From contig NZ_CP050700.1 of assembly GCF_010646885.2 (NCBI RefSeq), positions 6,206,001 to 6,270,000 on the forward strand: 64,000 bases of DNA, given 5' to 3'. Of this stretch, positions 27,455 to 38,100 are shown piece after piece. The first letter of the stretch is position 1. Every line of letters starts with the position of its first letter. The notes below the pieces were generated by a model. The model saw only the letters and a program-made list of their open reading frames with translations, was not told the DNA's origin and searched no databases. A program made the translations under genes and the position numbers. The stretch is from Desulfopila sp. IMCC35008 (GTDB lineage: Bacteria; Desulfobacterota; Desulfobulbia; Desulfobulbales; Desulfocapsaceae).

Positions 27455-28936
27455 ATGATTCGATATACGAGCAGTAAACAACTCAGCTTGGATGGATTCA
27501 GCCTCCCCTTTGGTGGTTCGCTGAATCCGCAAAACCGGTGGGTGAAATGGAGCGAAGTTATCCCATGGGATGACCTGGCTACATGCTATTACAAGACTAT
27601 GAATCCGGGAAAGGGGCGACCTGGTAAAGATGCGCGACTGGTGATAGGGGCAATGATCATCAAACATAAGCTGACTCTGAGTGACGAGGAGACGGTTATG
27701 CAGATCCAGGAAAACCCGTACCTCCAGTACTTTGTAGGCTTCAGCAGTTATGTGGATAAGCCACCGTTTGCGGCCAGCTTGTTTGTAGATATCCGCAAAC
27801 GGATGGGGTCTGAAGTGTTTGCCGGATTTGAACAAGTTATCCTCGAAAAGATAGGTAAGCCACGTCGTACAGGAAAAGCGAGAGATGAAAATCGAGGGAA
27901 ACTGCTTCTCGATGCCACAGTTGCGGAGCAGGCGATTCGTTATCCGACCGATCTGAGCTTACTCAATGAGGCTCGCGAGATTTCCGAGAAGCTGATCGAT
28001 GAACTGTATGCCCTCAGTGACTACACCAAGAAGCCGAGGACCTATCGCCGTAAAGCGAGAAAACAGTATCTGAAGATTGCCAAAAACAAAAAGCCAAGCG
28101 TGAAGGTTCGCCGTCGCGCGCTGCGTGAGCAATTGCAGTACCTGAGGCGAAACTTAAAGCACATATCGTCCCTGCTTGACTCTTTGGGAAGCGCTCCTTT
28201 TCCCTTACCTCATGGCCTGCAACGGCAATACTGGATCATTCAGCATTTGTATTCGCAGCAGGACGGAATGTACAGAAACCGGCAAAACAGGTGTGATGAC
28301 AGAATCGTATCCATATCTCAACCCCATGTTCGTCCGATAGTGCGCGGCAAGGCAAGCAAGAAAACTGAATTCGGCGCCAAGATCAGTGTCAGTATGAAAG
28401 ACGGCCTGGCGTTTGTTGACCATATCGGTTGGGATGCGTTCAATGAGAGTAAGGATTTGAAAAAGCAGGTGGAGGATTATCGACAGCGGTTTGGTCATTA
28501 CCCAGAGGTTGTTCTGGCTGATCAGTTATATGGCTCGCGAGATAACCGAAAGTACCTCAAGGAAAAAGGAATTCGCTTTGGTGGTAAAGCACTTGGCCGT
28601 CCCCCAAAGCAATCGGCAGAGAATACAGAAAAGATTTGCAAAATGAAGCAACAGCGAATCCAGGACAGTCGGGAACGAATCCCGATTGAAGGTAAGTTCG
28701 GGCAAGGTAAAAACGGCTATCGACTCAACTATATCCGAGCCAAGCTGCAAAAGACCTCAGAAGCATGGATCAACAGTATCTTCTTGGTGATGAATCTCAT
28801 GGTTCTGCTCAAGAAGTTGAGTAAAAACCTTGCGCTATCGTTGTTGGCTCGACTTTTCAGACTCTGTACAAAAGTTTTAGCTGTTGCTTTCGGCAATTTC
28901 TCCATGCGGATCACTGCCGGGCTCACTGCCGCGTAA
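27455..28936 (+). CDS. IS5/IS4-type transposase, intact
   Basis: 493 residues from ATG 27455; an upstream in-frame start at 27413 adds 14 unlikely residues. The N-terminal DUF772-like region (MIRYTSSKQLSLDGFSLPFGGSLNPQNRWVKWSEVIPWDDL, GRPGKDARLVIGAMIIKHKLTLSDEETVMQIQENPYLQYFVGF) is followed by a DDE domain: LLLDATVAEQAIRYPTD, VVLADQLYGSRDNRKYLKEKGIRFGGKALGRP and the Glu-containing RIPIEGKFGQGKNGYRLNYIRAK. No stop or frameshift, so it may be mobile. Exact terminal inverted repeats were not fixed. The element abuts the gene fragment at 28964-29248. Confidence 0.88.
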   Translation: MIRYTSSKQLSLDGFSLPFGGSLNPQNRWVKWSEVIPWDDLATCYYKTMNPGKGRPGKDARLVIGAMIIKHKLTLSDEETVMQIQENPYLQYFVGFSSYVDKPPFAASLFVDIRKRMGSEVFAGFEQVILEKIGKPRRTGKARDENRGKLLLDATVAEQAIRYPTDLSLLNEAREISEKLIDELYALSDYTKKPRTYRRKARKQYLKIAKNKKPSVKVRRRALREQLQYLRRNLKHISSLLDSLGSAPFPLPHGLQRQYWIIQHLYSQQDGMYRNRQNRCDDRIVSISQPHVRPIVRGKASKKTEFGAKISVSMKDGLAFVDHIGWDAFNESKDLKKQVEDYRQRFGHYPEVVLADQLYGSRDNRKYLKEKGIRFGGKALGRPPKQSAENTEKICKMKQQRIQDSRERIPIEGKFGQGKNGYRLNYIRAKLQKTSEAWINSIFLVMNLMVLLKKLSKNLALSLLARLFRLCTKVLAVAFGNFSMRITAGLTAA

Positions 28937-28963
28937 TATAGGCGGTGTTTTTCTGAGGAGGCT

Positions 28964-29248
28964 CTATTTATCGTAAAGTTTGGATATGAATACAGCCACA
29001 TACAGGGCAGAGACATCAGCTCCTGCAGCCAACGTGCCTGCAGTGGTATATAGAAGCTGGTAGCGAATATCAAACATTGACACCTTCGGCTTGGTAAAAT
29101 GCATTGACAGTAGCTTTTCAACCCTCTGCGGGGCATTTGTAGAGCTGCCGGTTATCTGTTTTGCCTTTGCAGCCAAATAATAATCTTGCACAGTAGGCCC
29201 GAAGGTCTCATCGACTTTTGCTTCAACCCCAACATGATCTTGCAACAA
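28964..29248 (-). pseudogene. Fragment of a DUF6946-like (restriction-endonuclease-fold?) protein
   Basis: 95 codons: HVGVEAKVDETFGPTVQDYYLAAKAKQITGSSTNAPQRVEKLLSMHFTKPKVSMFDIRYQLLYTTAGTLAAGADVSALYVAVFISKLYDK. The VEAKVDE string followed by RYQLL.TTAGTL resembles DUF6946-type proteins, in which E-x-K may be part of a PD-(D/E)xK-like site; this is recollection, not a search. The N-terminal side is cut by the IS3 element (right end about 29260) and the C-terminal side meets the IS5-type element. Not functional as it stands. Confidence 0.4.
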
Positions 29249-29259
29249 TAAAGTGGAGC

Positions 29260-30775
29260 TCCAGTTAAGCCGTTTTCTTCAGTTGCCACCACTCTTCCTC
29301 GAAAAGAGCTGGCGCCTTATATCCGTTAGTGGAATGTTTCCGTCGACGATTAAAGTAGACCTCAATATAGTTGAATAGAGCGTGTTAAGCCTCCAGGGCA
29401 TTCTGAAATCGAACATGATGTGTCAATTGCGTTTTCAGTGAGTGGAAAAATGATTCTGCTACAGCGTTGACGCTCCTATGTTAAGAAAGTAAGGTAGAGT
29501 CCTTCAAATCAGCCAAAATCAGAGGGTACAATTCCCTGACAATATACCGTTTCAAACATCGGTGTATTTCTTTGACAGATTTTCCTTCCGCAGTTCTACG
29601 GTCAACATAGACCTGCGTGCGCGGATCGCTCCGCATACGAACCATGGCAATAGTCCAAAGGGCATTGTTTGCAGCTCGGTTTCCACCTCTATTTAAGCGA
29701 TAAAGAACTGTTTTCCCAGAAGATGCCTCCAGTGGATTAACACCACACAAAGATGCGAGTGCAGCTTCACTTCGCAGACGCTCTGGATTATCGCCAGCCG
29801 ACAGGTCAACGCAAAGGCAAAACTGCCAATCCCAGCACGGGTCAGGCTAGCCTGACATTCAACACCAGTATAACTGAGTGTCCCAACAATTTCCCTTGCG
29901 ACTCATGCTCTGCACAAAATCATGCTTATTAAGGACGGCCCTGAAGCCTGTACTGGCATATTGCACGCCTCTGTCGCTATGTACCATCAGTCCCTTTCCT
30001 GAACGTCTACGCATGATCGCTTTATTCAAGGCCCGACATGCTGAATGGTGCTCAAGCGAATCACTCCGATCCCAACCGACAATGATCCTTGAAAACAGAT
30101 CAATGAAAACTGTGAGGTAGTACCATTTCCTCCCAACTCTTAAGTACGTGATGTCACTTACCCACGCAGTATTTGGAGCATGAACGGTGAAATTTCTATT
30201 CAAAAGGTTTGGCGCAACTGGTTTTTTATGTTTTGAATCAGTTGTCACAACAAACTTCCTGACAGTCTTGCATCTCAAACCCATCTCTTTCATCATTCGA
30301 GCAACGCGCGGTCTGCTGACTTTTCTGAACTCCTGGTCATCATGGAGATCGGCAGTAACAATGGGACTGCCAACCATTTCTGTATGGGAATCGAAGATCT
30401 CTCTTATCCGTTTCTTTACCCGAACATTCTCTCTTTTCCTTGGAGAAAGTGGGCATTTCGCCCAACGATAATAACCGCTCTGAGAAACTTGTAATGTCTG
30501 GCACATCTTCTTCACCGGAAATGATGAGCGGTTCTTCTTAATGAAGAGGTATATGATTTCGGTGCCTTCCTGTTCTTGCCATAATATGCAACCTCCTATG
30601 ATTACGATTTAACATAGGGTGTTGCATCGACCAATTGAATCTACAACGGCTTTTTTTAAGATATCTCGTTCCATCTCAGCATCTTTGAGCTTCTTTTCGA
30701 GATCTTTAATTTTCTTTTCCTGCTCAGTCAAAGTTTCCTTGCCGTGGCCTGGAAAAGCAAGCCCACCTTTTTATA
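29260..30775 (-). mobile_element. IS3-family element, broken and carrying a nested IS110 remnant
   Basis: From 5' to 3' on the minus strand: an orfA C-terminus (AFPGHGKETLTEQEKKIKDLEKKLKDAEMERDILKKAV, about 30640-30765); a disrupted segment near 30595-30640 with the string TCGATGCAACACCCTATG, possibly another insertion scar; orfB from about 30560 (KKMCQTLQVSQSGYYRWAKCPLSPRK... through MSRKGNCWD at 29880) with DDE residues in WVSDITYLRVG and HSDRGVQY; then a 411-nt insert; then the orfB end (NAVAESFFHSLKTQL... NRRRKHSTNGYKAPALFEEEWWQLKKTA) at 29260-29468, which also contains an in-frame stop (LEA stop HALF). Confidence 0.8.
29469..29879 (-). pseudogene. IS110-family transposase C-terminal remnant inserted in IS3 orfB
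   Basis: Minus strand encodes GDNPERLRSEAALASLCGVNPLEASSGKTVLYRLNRGGNRAANNALWTIAMVRMRSDPRTQVYVDRRTAEGKSVKEIHRCLKRYIVRELYPLI, the Transposase_20 (C-terminal) half of an IS110 transposase. The N-terminal DEDD half is missing. It lies exactly between the orfB codons for GNCWD and NAVAESF, so an internally deleted IS110-type element jumped into the IS3 element. It is a different lineage from the complete IS110/IS1111 copy at 42275. Confidence 0.75.
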
Positions 30776-31151
30776 GCAGGATCACTTTTTAGTTTATCAA
30801 CTCTCCGGAGCTATTATAGGTCAATGCTCATGAGAATGGAAATATGTACAGAAAAATAATCAGGATAATTCTCTGATCAAAACTACAGCCTGGCGGCAAC
30901 TTTACCACCAGGGATAGACTGGATATTTATGTTTATATTTTAAAACGTTATGCGCCCAGTTATTTCATCCTGCCGGCAGTAACCTCAAAGACACGTTCCA
31001 GATGGTTTCCTTTTTACCACCACCTGAACCGGTTTGGCCAATGACTCAAAACATCACTATGTTCTGAGATTTCACAGAAGAACGCATATCTAACTATATT
31101 TAGGTCATAATAACCCCTCACGACCCCACACAGTAGTATTTTTAGTTAACC
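30776..31151. other. Gap upstream of the chemoreceptor, no gene seen
   Basis: About 375 nt between the IS3 remnant and the chemoreceptor promoter. No credible open frame or RNA was recognised. Upstream activator sites for the sigma-54 promoter may lie here, but none is identified. Confidence 0.4.
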
Positions 31152-31167
31152 TGGCACGATATATGCT
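31152..31167 (+). promoter_or_regulatory. Candidate sigma-54 promoter of the HBM chemoreceptor gene
   Basis: TGGCACGATATATGCT: consensus TGGCACG at -24, GG and GC separated by exactly 10 nt, located 77 nt before the ATG at 31244. A clean -24/-12 match. Confidence 0.7.
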
Positions 31168-31243
31168 TCTCAGCACAATAAATACCACTCGTTTGAACTC
31201 AATATCCAACAAAACAAATGCATCAACACAAGGAGAGTAAACT

Positions 31244-33235
31244 ATGCTGAAAAAGATGAAGCTGGCCATGAAAATAGGAGCGGGATTTGGTGTAGTCATT
31301 CTGCTTCTGGTCATTATCTCTGTAGTTGCCTGGGAAGGGCTCAGCAGTGTGAAAGAAGGTTTTGTCACCTACAGAGGACTGGCACGGCACACGAACCTTG
31401 CTGGCCGCCTGCAGGCCAATATGCTCATGGTCCGGATGAATGTGAAAGACTTCAATGCCACAGGTAGTGCAAAAGACATTCAGCAGTATGAAGAGTATGT
31501 AAAGAAAATGGATGGTTTTATAGAAGAAGCTCATAAGGAGATTAATAAACCGGAAAGAGCAGAGAAAATTGATATTGTTACAGATAAGATGCATGAGTAT
31601 GAGAAAGCTTTTGAAAGGGTCAAGGAAATTCGCGTTGAACGCGACATGATAGTAGGTGAAAGGCTTCGAGGGTATGGACCCAGCATGGAGAAGAGTTTAA
31701 CGGAGATCATGAAAACCTCCAAAGAAGATGGTGATGCCGCTGCAGCTTATGAGGCGGGGATCGTTCTTCGGCATATGTTACTGGGCAGGCTCTATGGGCA
31801 GACATATCTTAGCACTAATGCTCCTGCTGATTTTGATCGGGTAAAAACTGAATTCTCTGGTGTGTTCAAAGGTGTTGGAATCCTCGATGAAATGCTTCAA
31901 AATCCAACCCGGCGAGCCCTGAACGACAAGGTAAAGGAGGAGGCAACGATTTATATCGCTGCATTCACGGAGCTCGATACTATAATTCAGGAACGCAATG
32001 ATATCATTGCCAACACGCTGGATAAGATCGGACCGCAAGTTGCTGCTGCAGTTGAGGAGGTGAAGCTTTCAGTTAAAGCAGAACAGGATGAGCTCGGCCC
32101 TATCTTACAGGCCAAGAGCCAGAATGCAATCCGCCTCATTACGATGGCCGCTGTAATTGCTACTGTTATCGCAATTATAGCAGCTCTATTTATCACCAGG
32201 ACCATCACCGCTCCGGTTCAGAGGGTTGTTGATTTTGTCGATAAACTCGCCAGCGGTGACTTTACCATGAAGCTTGATATAGACCAGGAAGATGAAATCG
32301 GCAACATGTCGCGCGCACTGAGCCAGACTGTTATTGAGCTTGGTACAATGATCAAGGAAATAATTAATGGTGTCAACACCCTCTCTTCATCCTCCACTGA
32401 GTTATCTGCAATTTCCACCCAGCTCGCCGGCAATGCCAAGGAAGGCTCGTTAAAGGCCACTGGCGTGGCTGCAGCAGCAGAAGAGATGTCAACCAACATG
32501 AGTTCTGTTTCTGCGGCTATGGAACAGTCTTCGAGTAATGTCGGCATGGTAGCCACGGCTGCAGAAGAGATGTCTGCCACAGTGAACGAAATTGCTCAGA
32601 ATGCCGCAAGGGCCAAGGGCATCTCTGAAGAAGCTGTTGTTCAATCGCAAAATACCTCAATTAAAATTAATGATCTCGGCCAGGCGGCCAGCAAGATTGG
32701 CAAGGTGACAGAAACCATCACCGACATTTCCGAACAGACGAACCTGCTGGCCCTCAACGCGACCATCGAAGCAGCACGAGCGGGAGAAGCCGGAAAAGGA
32801 TTTGCTGTTGTCGCAAACGAGATAAAAGATCTGGCCAAACAGACCGCAGAAGCTACGGTTGACATTAAAAATCAGATTGAGGGAATGCAAACAACAACTG
32901 ATGGCACAATTACAGATATTGAGAAAATAGGTGAGGTCATTAATGAGATAAATGAAGTCATCACAACGATCGCCACTGCAGTGGAAGAACAATCGGCTGC
33001 AACCGCTGAGATCTCGAACAATGTTGCTCAAGCTTCGGCAGGAATCGGAGAGGTCAACGAAAATGTTGCCCAGAGTTCTGTTGCAATCGAGGATGTTACC
33101 AGAGATATCTCAGAGATTAGCAGTACATCAGATGAAATCAATTCTGCAAGCAATAATGTGAACGACAGCGCGACCGAACTGTCCCAGCTGGCAGAGCAAC
33201 TCGACAACCTGGTCAAGAGGTTCAAAATCGCTTAG
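31244..33235 (+). CDS. Methyl-accepting chemotaxis protein with helical bimodular (HBM-like) sensor
   Basis: 663 residues. TM1 about 10-30 (IGAGFGVVILLLVIISVVAW), a long all-helical periplasmic region about 35-300 resembling HBM sensor domains (ARHTNLAGRLQANMLMVRMNVKDFNATGS..., second bundle LRHMLLGRLYGQTYLSTN), TM2 about 300-322, HAMP about 323-376, signalling domain about 395-660 with hairpin tip ISEQTNLLALNATIEAARAGEAGKGFAVVANEIKDLAKQTAEAT. HBM domains of known members bind organic acids or quinate-type ligands. The start is supported by AGGAG 8 nt upstream. No CheB/CheR pentapeptide tether at the C-terminus. Confidence 0.93.
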   Translation: MLKKMKLAMKIGAGFGVVILLLVIISVVAWEGLSSVKEGFVTYRGLARHTNLAGRLQANMLMVRMNVKDFNATGSAKDIQQYEEYVKKMDGFIEEAHKEINKPERAEKIDIVTDKMHEYEKAFERVKEIRVERDMIVGERLRGYGPSMEKSLTEIMKTSKEDGDAAAAYEAGIVLRHMLLGRLYGQTYLSTNAPADFDRVKTEFSGVFKGVGILDEMLQNPTRRALNDKVKEEATIYIAAFTELDTIIQERNDIIANTLDKIGPQVAAAVEEVKLSVKAEQDELGPILQAKSQNAIRLITMAAVIATVIAIIAALFITRTITAPVQRVVDFVDKLASGDFTMKLDIDQEDEIGNMSRALSQTVIELGTMIKEIINGVNTLSSSSTELSAISTQLAGNAKEGSLKATGVAAAAEEMSTNMSSVSAAMEQSSSNVGMVATAAEEMSATVNEIAQNAARAKGISEEAVVQSQNTSIKINDLGQAASKIGKVTETITDISEQTNLLALNATIEAARAGEAGKGFAVVANEIKDLAKQTAEATVDIKNQIEGMQTTTDGTITDIEKIGEVINEINEVITTIATAVEEQSAATAEISNNVAQASAGIGEVNENVAQSSVAIEDVTRDISEISSTSDEINSASNNVNDSATELSQLAEQLDNLVKRFKIA

Positions 33236-33487
33236 TTTTGCATCTCGCTGCAGTCTGCTTGCTGGCGTGAAAAGAACTGATTTTAAATCGTTACAGGAGA
33301 CAATCCCAAACAAAGAGGTCTGCCGAATTATATTATCTGGCAACTTGATATCGGCGGGCCTCTTATAATGCAAAATCAACGTGAGAGCACACCTCAATTT
33401 TTTTGATAAAATTGTCAGTTTTTCACAAGAAGTCTCATCAGCTAATGGGTAGACATTTCATTGGCCCAGCAAAAACCGAGGTCCATT

Positions 33488-33859
33488 ATGACAACATTTG
33501 ATTCTCTATTGAATTTTCACGCAGATTCCTTAACCATCACCTATAAAGACCGGGTTATAGTTGACTTAAGCAATGTGCCAAAATCGGCCAAGGCCAGGAT
33601 ATATAGCGGTTATACTTCGGATACTACCGGAATAAAGACGCCTTTCAACGTTATAGATTCCGAACAACCCTTTGACCTGGGTTTTACTCTTTTATCATTG
33701 CAATCATTTCTTTACATACTGGTTGAAAACCGTCTTGAGCTTGATGGAATGAGTGTCGAAGATGACTTTATCGAGGCCTACTGTCACATAATTGACAGAC
33801 ATTGGCTTTCAAAAAAACTATATGAAAGCAGGATCATACCTTCTCCCATGTACTCCTGA
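33488..33859 (+). CDS. Hypothetical protein, 123 residues
   Basis: Starts at ATG 33488 after GAGGTCC; an upstream in-frame start at 33461 has no ribosome site. Sequence MTTFDSLLNFHADSLTITYKDRVIVDLSNVPKSAKARIYSGYTSDTTGIKTPFNVIDSEQPFDLGFTLLSLQSFLYILVENRLELDGMSVEDDFIEAYCHIIDRHWLSKKLYESR. Soluble, slightly acidic, without signal peptide or membrane segment. I do not recognise a family. It lies between a chemoreceptor and a PAS protein on the same strand. Confidence 0.6.
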   Translation: MTTFDSLLNFHADSLTITYKDRVIVDLSNVPKSAKARIYSGYTSDTTGIKTPFNVIDSEQPFDLGFTLLSLQSFLYILVENRLELDGMSVEDDFIEAYCHIIDRHWLSKKLYESRIIPSPMYS

Positions 33860-34001
33860 GGGGAAGAGCATTCTAAGCGCATACCCTCACCATAACAAAA
33901 CAACCATTTTTGGTACAACAAGCTGAATTGCCTAACATGAAAGTCCACATAAAATCATGGTTGATATTTCAGGTAATGGTATTATAAGGAAAGAAATCAC
34001 A

Positions 34002-34595
34002 ATGTATGAAATTAATAAATTAAATCAGCTTATTCTTGACAGTTTACCGCACTGGGCGATGCTGATTGATGTAAAAACCAGGACCGTTTTATCAGCCAAT
34101 AAATTTGCTATAGAAGGTGGCGCGCAAATTAATTGTCAATGTTGGGATGATTTTGCACACCGAAGTTTTATTTCTGAGGAACATAAACAACTCATAGAAA
34201 CTGATCCTGAACGCAAAAGGGACAATATAATTAAATGTGATTTTTGTCTGGCAGATGAAGCAATGGAGTCTGGCAAACTCGAACGAAAAGAAGTGGAAAT
34301 TGATGGAACAATTCTGGATACATGGTGGGTGCCAGTAGAGGAAAACATATATCTTCATTACGCAATAGACATAACCGAGATCAGACAATCCCAAAGGGAC
34401 CTGAAAGAGGCTATAAATGAAATTAGGACCTTAAAGGGAATAATTCCAATTTGCATGCACTGTAAAGGTATTCGCGATGACAACGGATATTGGAACCAAC
34501 TTGAGAAATATATCACAGAACACTCAGAAGCTGAATTCAGCCACGGGATTTGCGAAACATGTTTGGAAAAGCACTATCCAGATTATGGGGAGTAA
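34002..34595 (+). CDS. PAS-like protein with paired CxxC motifs
   Basis: 197 residues from ATG 34002 (GGAAAG upstream); an earlier in-frame start at 33957 is less likely. The PAS-like N-terminus (LNQLILDSLPHWAMLIDVKTRTVLSANKFA) carries extra cysteines (NCQCWDDF, CDFC). The C-terminal module EIRTLKGIIPICMHCKGIRDDNGYWNQLEKYITEHSEAEFSHGICETCLEKHYPD has two CxxC pairs that could hold a metal or redox group. This tail is frequent at the ends of PAS and response-regulator proteins in delta-proteobacteria (family knowledge; function unknown to me). No output domain otherwise, so it may be a small sensor or adaptor. Confidence 0.8.
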   Translation: MYEINKLNQLILDSLPHWAMLIDVKTRTVLSANKFAIEGGAQINCQCWDDFAHRSFISEEHKQLIETDPERKRDNIIKCDFCLADEAMESGKLERKEVEIDGTILDTWWVPVEENIYLHYAIDITEIRQSQRDLKEAINEIRTLKGIIPICMHCKGIRDDNGYWNQLEKYITEHSEAEFSHGICETCLEKHYPDYGE

Positions 34596-34646
34596 TAGTC
34601 CAAGGTGTTTGTTCGAACCAAAAGCAGCACATTGTCCGCAAAGGTA

Positions 34647-34679
34647 GTGTTTGATGAAATTATCCATATCATCAAACAC
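34647..34679. terminator. Hairpin downstream of the PAS protein gene
   Basis: Perfect 11-bp inverted repeat, GTGTTTGATGA at 34647-34657 and its complement at 34669-34679, 52 nt after the stop codon. No T-tract follows, so it may act as a transcript-end stabiliser rather than an intrinsic terminator. Confidence 0.45.
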
Positions 34680-34699
34680 AAGGCGGCTACATGGGCAAT

Positions 34700-35070
34700 A
34701 TCAAATGAAAACAGTTTCAAGGTAAGATAATTCTCGGAATTGTATGTTTATACTACAAATATAAAATCAGCTTTCGTGAGTTAGAAGAAATGATGTCTGA
34801 ACGAGGTGTTGATGTGGATCATGAAACGTTGTACCGCTGGCTTTAGCAAAACGTGAATTGACTGCGGAGGGGCTCCTCGACAAGCTAATATATCTCCACA
34901 AGGTGGACATATTTTACCAATCGCATTGAAACCGATCATGGCATATTAAAGCGTCTCATCGTACTTGCTTCAGGATTCACATTGATGAAGACAGCTCATG
35001 CTATCATCATAGGTTTCCCAGTCTTGAAGATGTTTAGAAAGGGACAACTCAATTTTTTTTTGCTACATGA
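34700..35070 (+). pseudogene. IS6-family transposase remnant
   Basis: Plus-strand translation gives the N-terminal IS6 signature QFQGKIILGIVCLYYKYKISFRELEEMMSERGVDVDHETLYRWL, then a stop, and after an internal deletion the C-terminal piece FTNRIETDHGILKRLIVLASGFTLMKTAHAIIIGFPVLKMFRKGQLNFF. The central DDE core is largely missing. Dead element, just upstream of the hybrid kinase. Confidence 0.75.
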
Positions 35071-35102
35071 CCTCACCAACAATCTTCCAGTAAGAGGTTA
35101 AC

Positions 35103-38100
35103 TTGACTCACCGGAAAAGAATCCAGGTAACAAAAGGCAAGTACATTACTTTGATGTTACTTATTGCTTCCGGACTTGTACTCAACATGTGTGCTCCACG
35201 CTTGTTTATGGGGTTCAATTATTTATTGGGAAGCGTTTCTGTTTTACTCGTTCTTTGGCTTTATGGAACGGTTTGGGGAACTATTGCAGGGTTGATCGCG
35301 GCAAGCTGGACCTATGTCCTTTTCGGTCACCCATATGCCATGGTGTGGCTTACCTTTGAGCCACTCTTTATAGGACTGGTACTTCGCTATACGCCAATCC
35401 GGAACCTGGTGCTTATCAATACCGCCTACTGGCCCCTCGTGGGTATCCCGCTGCTCTGGGCCTTCTTTTTCTTTGTCATGGGACTCCCACTCGTTGGGAC
35501 CTTGCCAGCGGCATTGATGTTCTGGATCATTGGTGTTGCCAATTCGCTCGCTGCAACGATAATTCTCCAGCTTTTTCCACTCATAAGCACTCTAGGTATC
35601 AAAGAGAGAAAGCAACACATTACCATTCGCAAAGCCGTTTTTTCTATGATGATGAGCATTATTATCTTTCCGGCAATTATTGTGATGGTTGCACATGGTC
35701 GAACAATTATGGACCGTAATGAAAGAAGTATCATCAACCGATTAATTGAGAGTCACGAGTATTATGCGAAAATTCTACAACTCTACCTGGAGATTCCACA
35801 ACTTATAATCAATTACCCTGAAAATGAACGTTTACCAGAAAAACTGTTTGGAGAGATAGGAGTACATAGCATCTGGCAATTTGACGAATCGGACGTGGCC
35901 GTCTCTATCGACGGACCTGGCCGTCAAAATGCTGCTCTCGCAAAAAAGATTGCTGCCCAGGCTCAGCGGGATACATGGGCAGGGATAGTAAACGGCAAAC
36001 TGCTAATCATAGACAGGAACAGGGGCAGCATTCTCAATTTATCCTTAGATCATATAAAAAGCCACCTCCAGTTTGACCATGACAATGACGCAATAATATG
36101 GGCCACCCTGGTGGATGAAAATAATGCTATCATTTATACGACACATCCAGATTTTGTTAATCAGCCCTATCATGAGAGCAAAAAGGAAGATGTTGTCTTG
36201 CGGTTACCCAATGACGTAAAACATATCTTGCCTCCCATGCCCTCCTATGTGACTTTGTGGAGACGAGTCCAACAATCCTGGTATAAATTAGAGTCCACTG
36301 AGCCCAACAGATATGGTTGGCAGTGGATACTGGAAGTGCCCTTTAATTCTTTCCAAACAAAATTACTCCAACAGCAAACCAGGTCGCTGCAAATACTTAT
36401 TTCGCTTTGTTTGCTTGCACTTGTGGTCTCGTTCACGATCAGCCGCAGATTCAGCAGTTCCATTCTGGAGCTGACCAATATTACATCGGACCTCGTTAAT
36501 CGAGTTGAAAACGACAAGTCGATAAGTTGGCCTCAATCAAAGCTAGGTGAAGTTGTAACGCTTGTTGACAATTTCAGGCGTGTAGCCGATTCCTTGCAGG
36601 GCAAATTTCGTGAACTGAGAAATTCCAATAAAATGATGGAAGTTGAAGTAACCAAGCGAACCATTGAGTTACAGGCTTCGAAAGAACAAGCTGAGCGAAT
36701 TTACCGCCTAATGCCGAGTGCCCTTCTTGCTCTCGATACACAGAGACGTGTCATAATTTGGAATAAAAGAACAGAACAACTAACCGGCTATAAAGCTGAA
36801 GAAGTTATAGGGAAAAAAGTTGATCACTTTCTTGCACCTGGCGAAGGAGCATCGAGCAGCTGTGCAGGTAACTGTAGAATATTATCAGGTGAATCTATTC
36901 CGGTGGAGGGGCTTGAATGTACTATATCCAATAAGAAAGGTGAAAAGCTGACGATTTCGAAAAGTATCGATTATCTGCTCGATGGTTCTGGCAATAGTAT
37001 CGGTTATATTGAATGCTTCGAAGATATAACAGAAAAATTAAAGCTTGAGGAAAAGTTGCGTCAATCGCAAAAGATGGAGGCCGTTGGTACGCTCGCTGGC
37101 GGCATTGCTCACGATTTCAACAACATGCTTAGCGTCATTTTAGGCCAAACAGAAATGGTCATGGAGGATGTGGACAAAAAGTCACCATTTTTTGAAAGAT
37201 GTAAGGAAATCAAAAGCGCTGGCGAACGTTCTGCTGAACTCACTCGACAACTCCTGACATTTGCTCGTAAACAAACAATTTCACCCAAGGTATTAGACTT
37301 TAATAAGGCCGTAGAAGGTTCATTCAGAATGTTAAAACGCCTTATTGGCGAAGACATAGATCTAAAATGGATTCCAGGAAAAACACTATGGCCGGTGAAG
37401 GTGGACCCCAGCCAGGTTTATCAAATCCTTACAAATCTTTGTGTCAATTCACGTGATGCAATAAAAGATGTGGGAAAAATAACCATTGAGACGGATACCC
37501 AGGTTCTTGATGAACAATACTGCTCAAAGCACCCTGGATTCACCCCTGGTGAATATGTATTGTTAGCAGTCAGCGACAATGGTTTTGGCATGGATGAAAA
37601 GACCTTGTCCAATATTTTCGAACCTTTTTTCACAACCAAAAAATCAGGCCAGGGGACGGGGCTCGGGTTGGCCATGGTTTATGGTGCAGTCAAACAAAAT
37701 CATGGTTTTGTCAATGTCTACAGCGAAGTTGGCCAGGGGACGACTTTCAAAATCTATCTTCCACGATATCGGGCCGAAACAGAGTCAATTCCTAACGAGA
37801 CAAGAGATATTGCTTCAGAAAATGGTGATGAAACGATACTGCTAGTGGAAGACGAGCCGGCTATTCTAAAAATGACCACCACCATGCTTGAAAGGTTAGG
37901 CTACCATGTGTTGTCAGCCGATACACCCACAGAAGCCATTAGTCTTGCACGAGAGCATACGGGTGAAATTCAGCTGCTTCTAACCGATGTGATAATGCCA
38001 GAGATGAATGGGCACGATCTGGCCAAGAATATCCTGTTAGAATACCCATATATTAAGAGAATGTTCATGTCAGGCTACACTGCGAATGCTATAGCCCATC

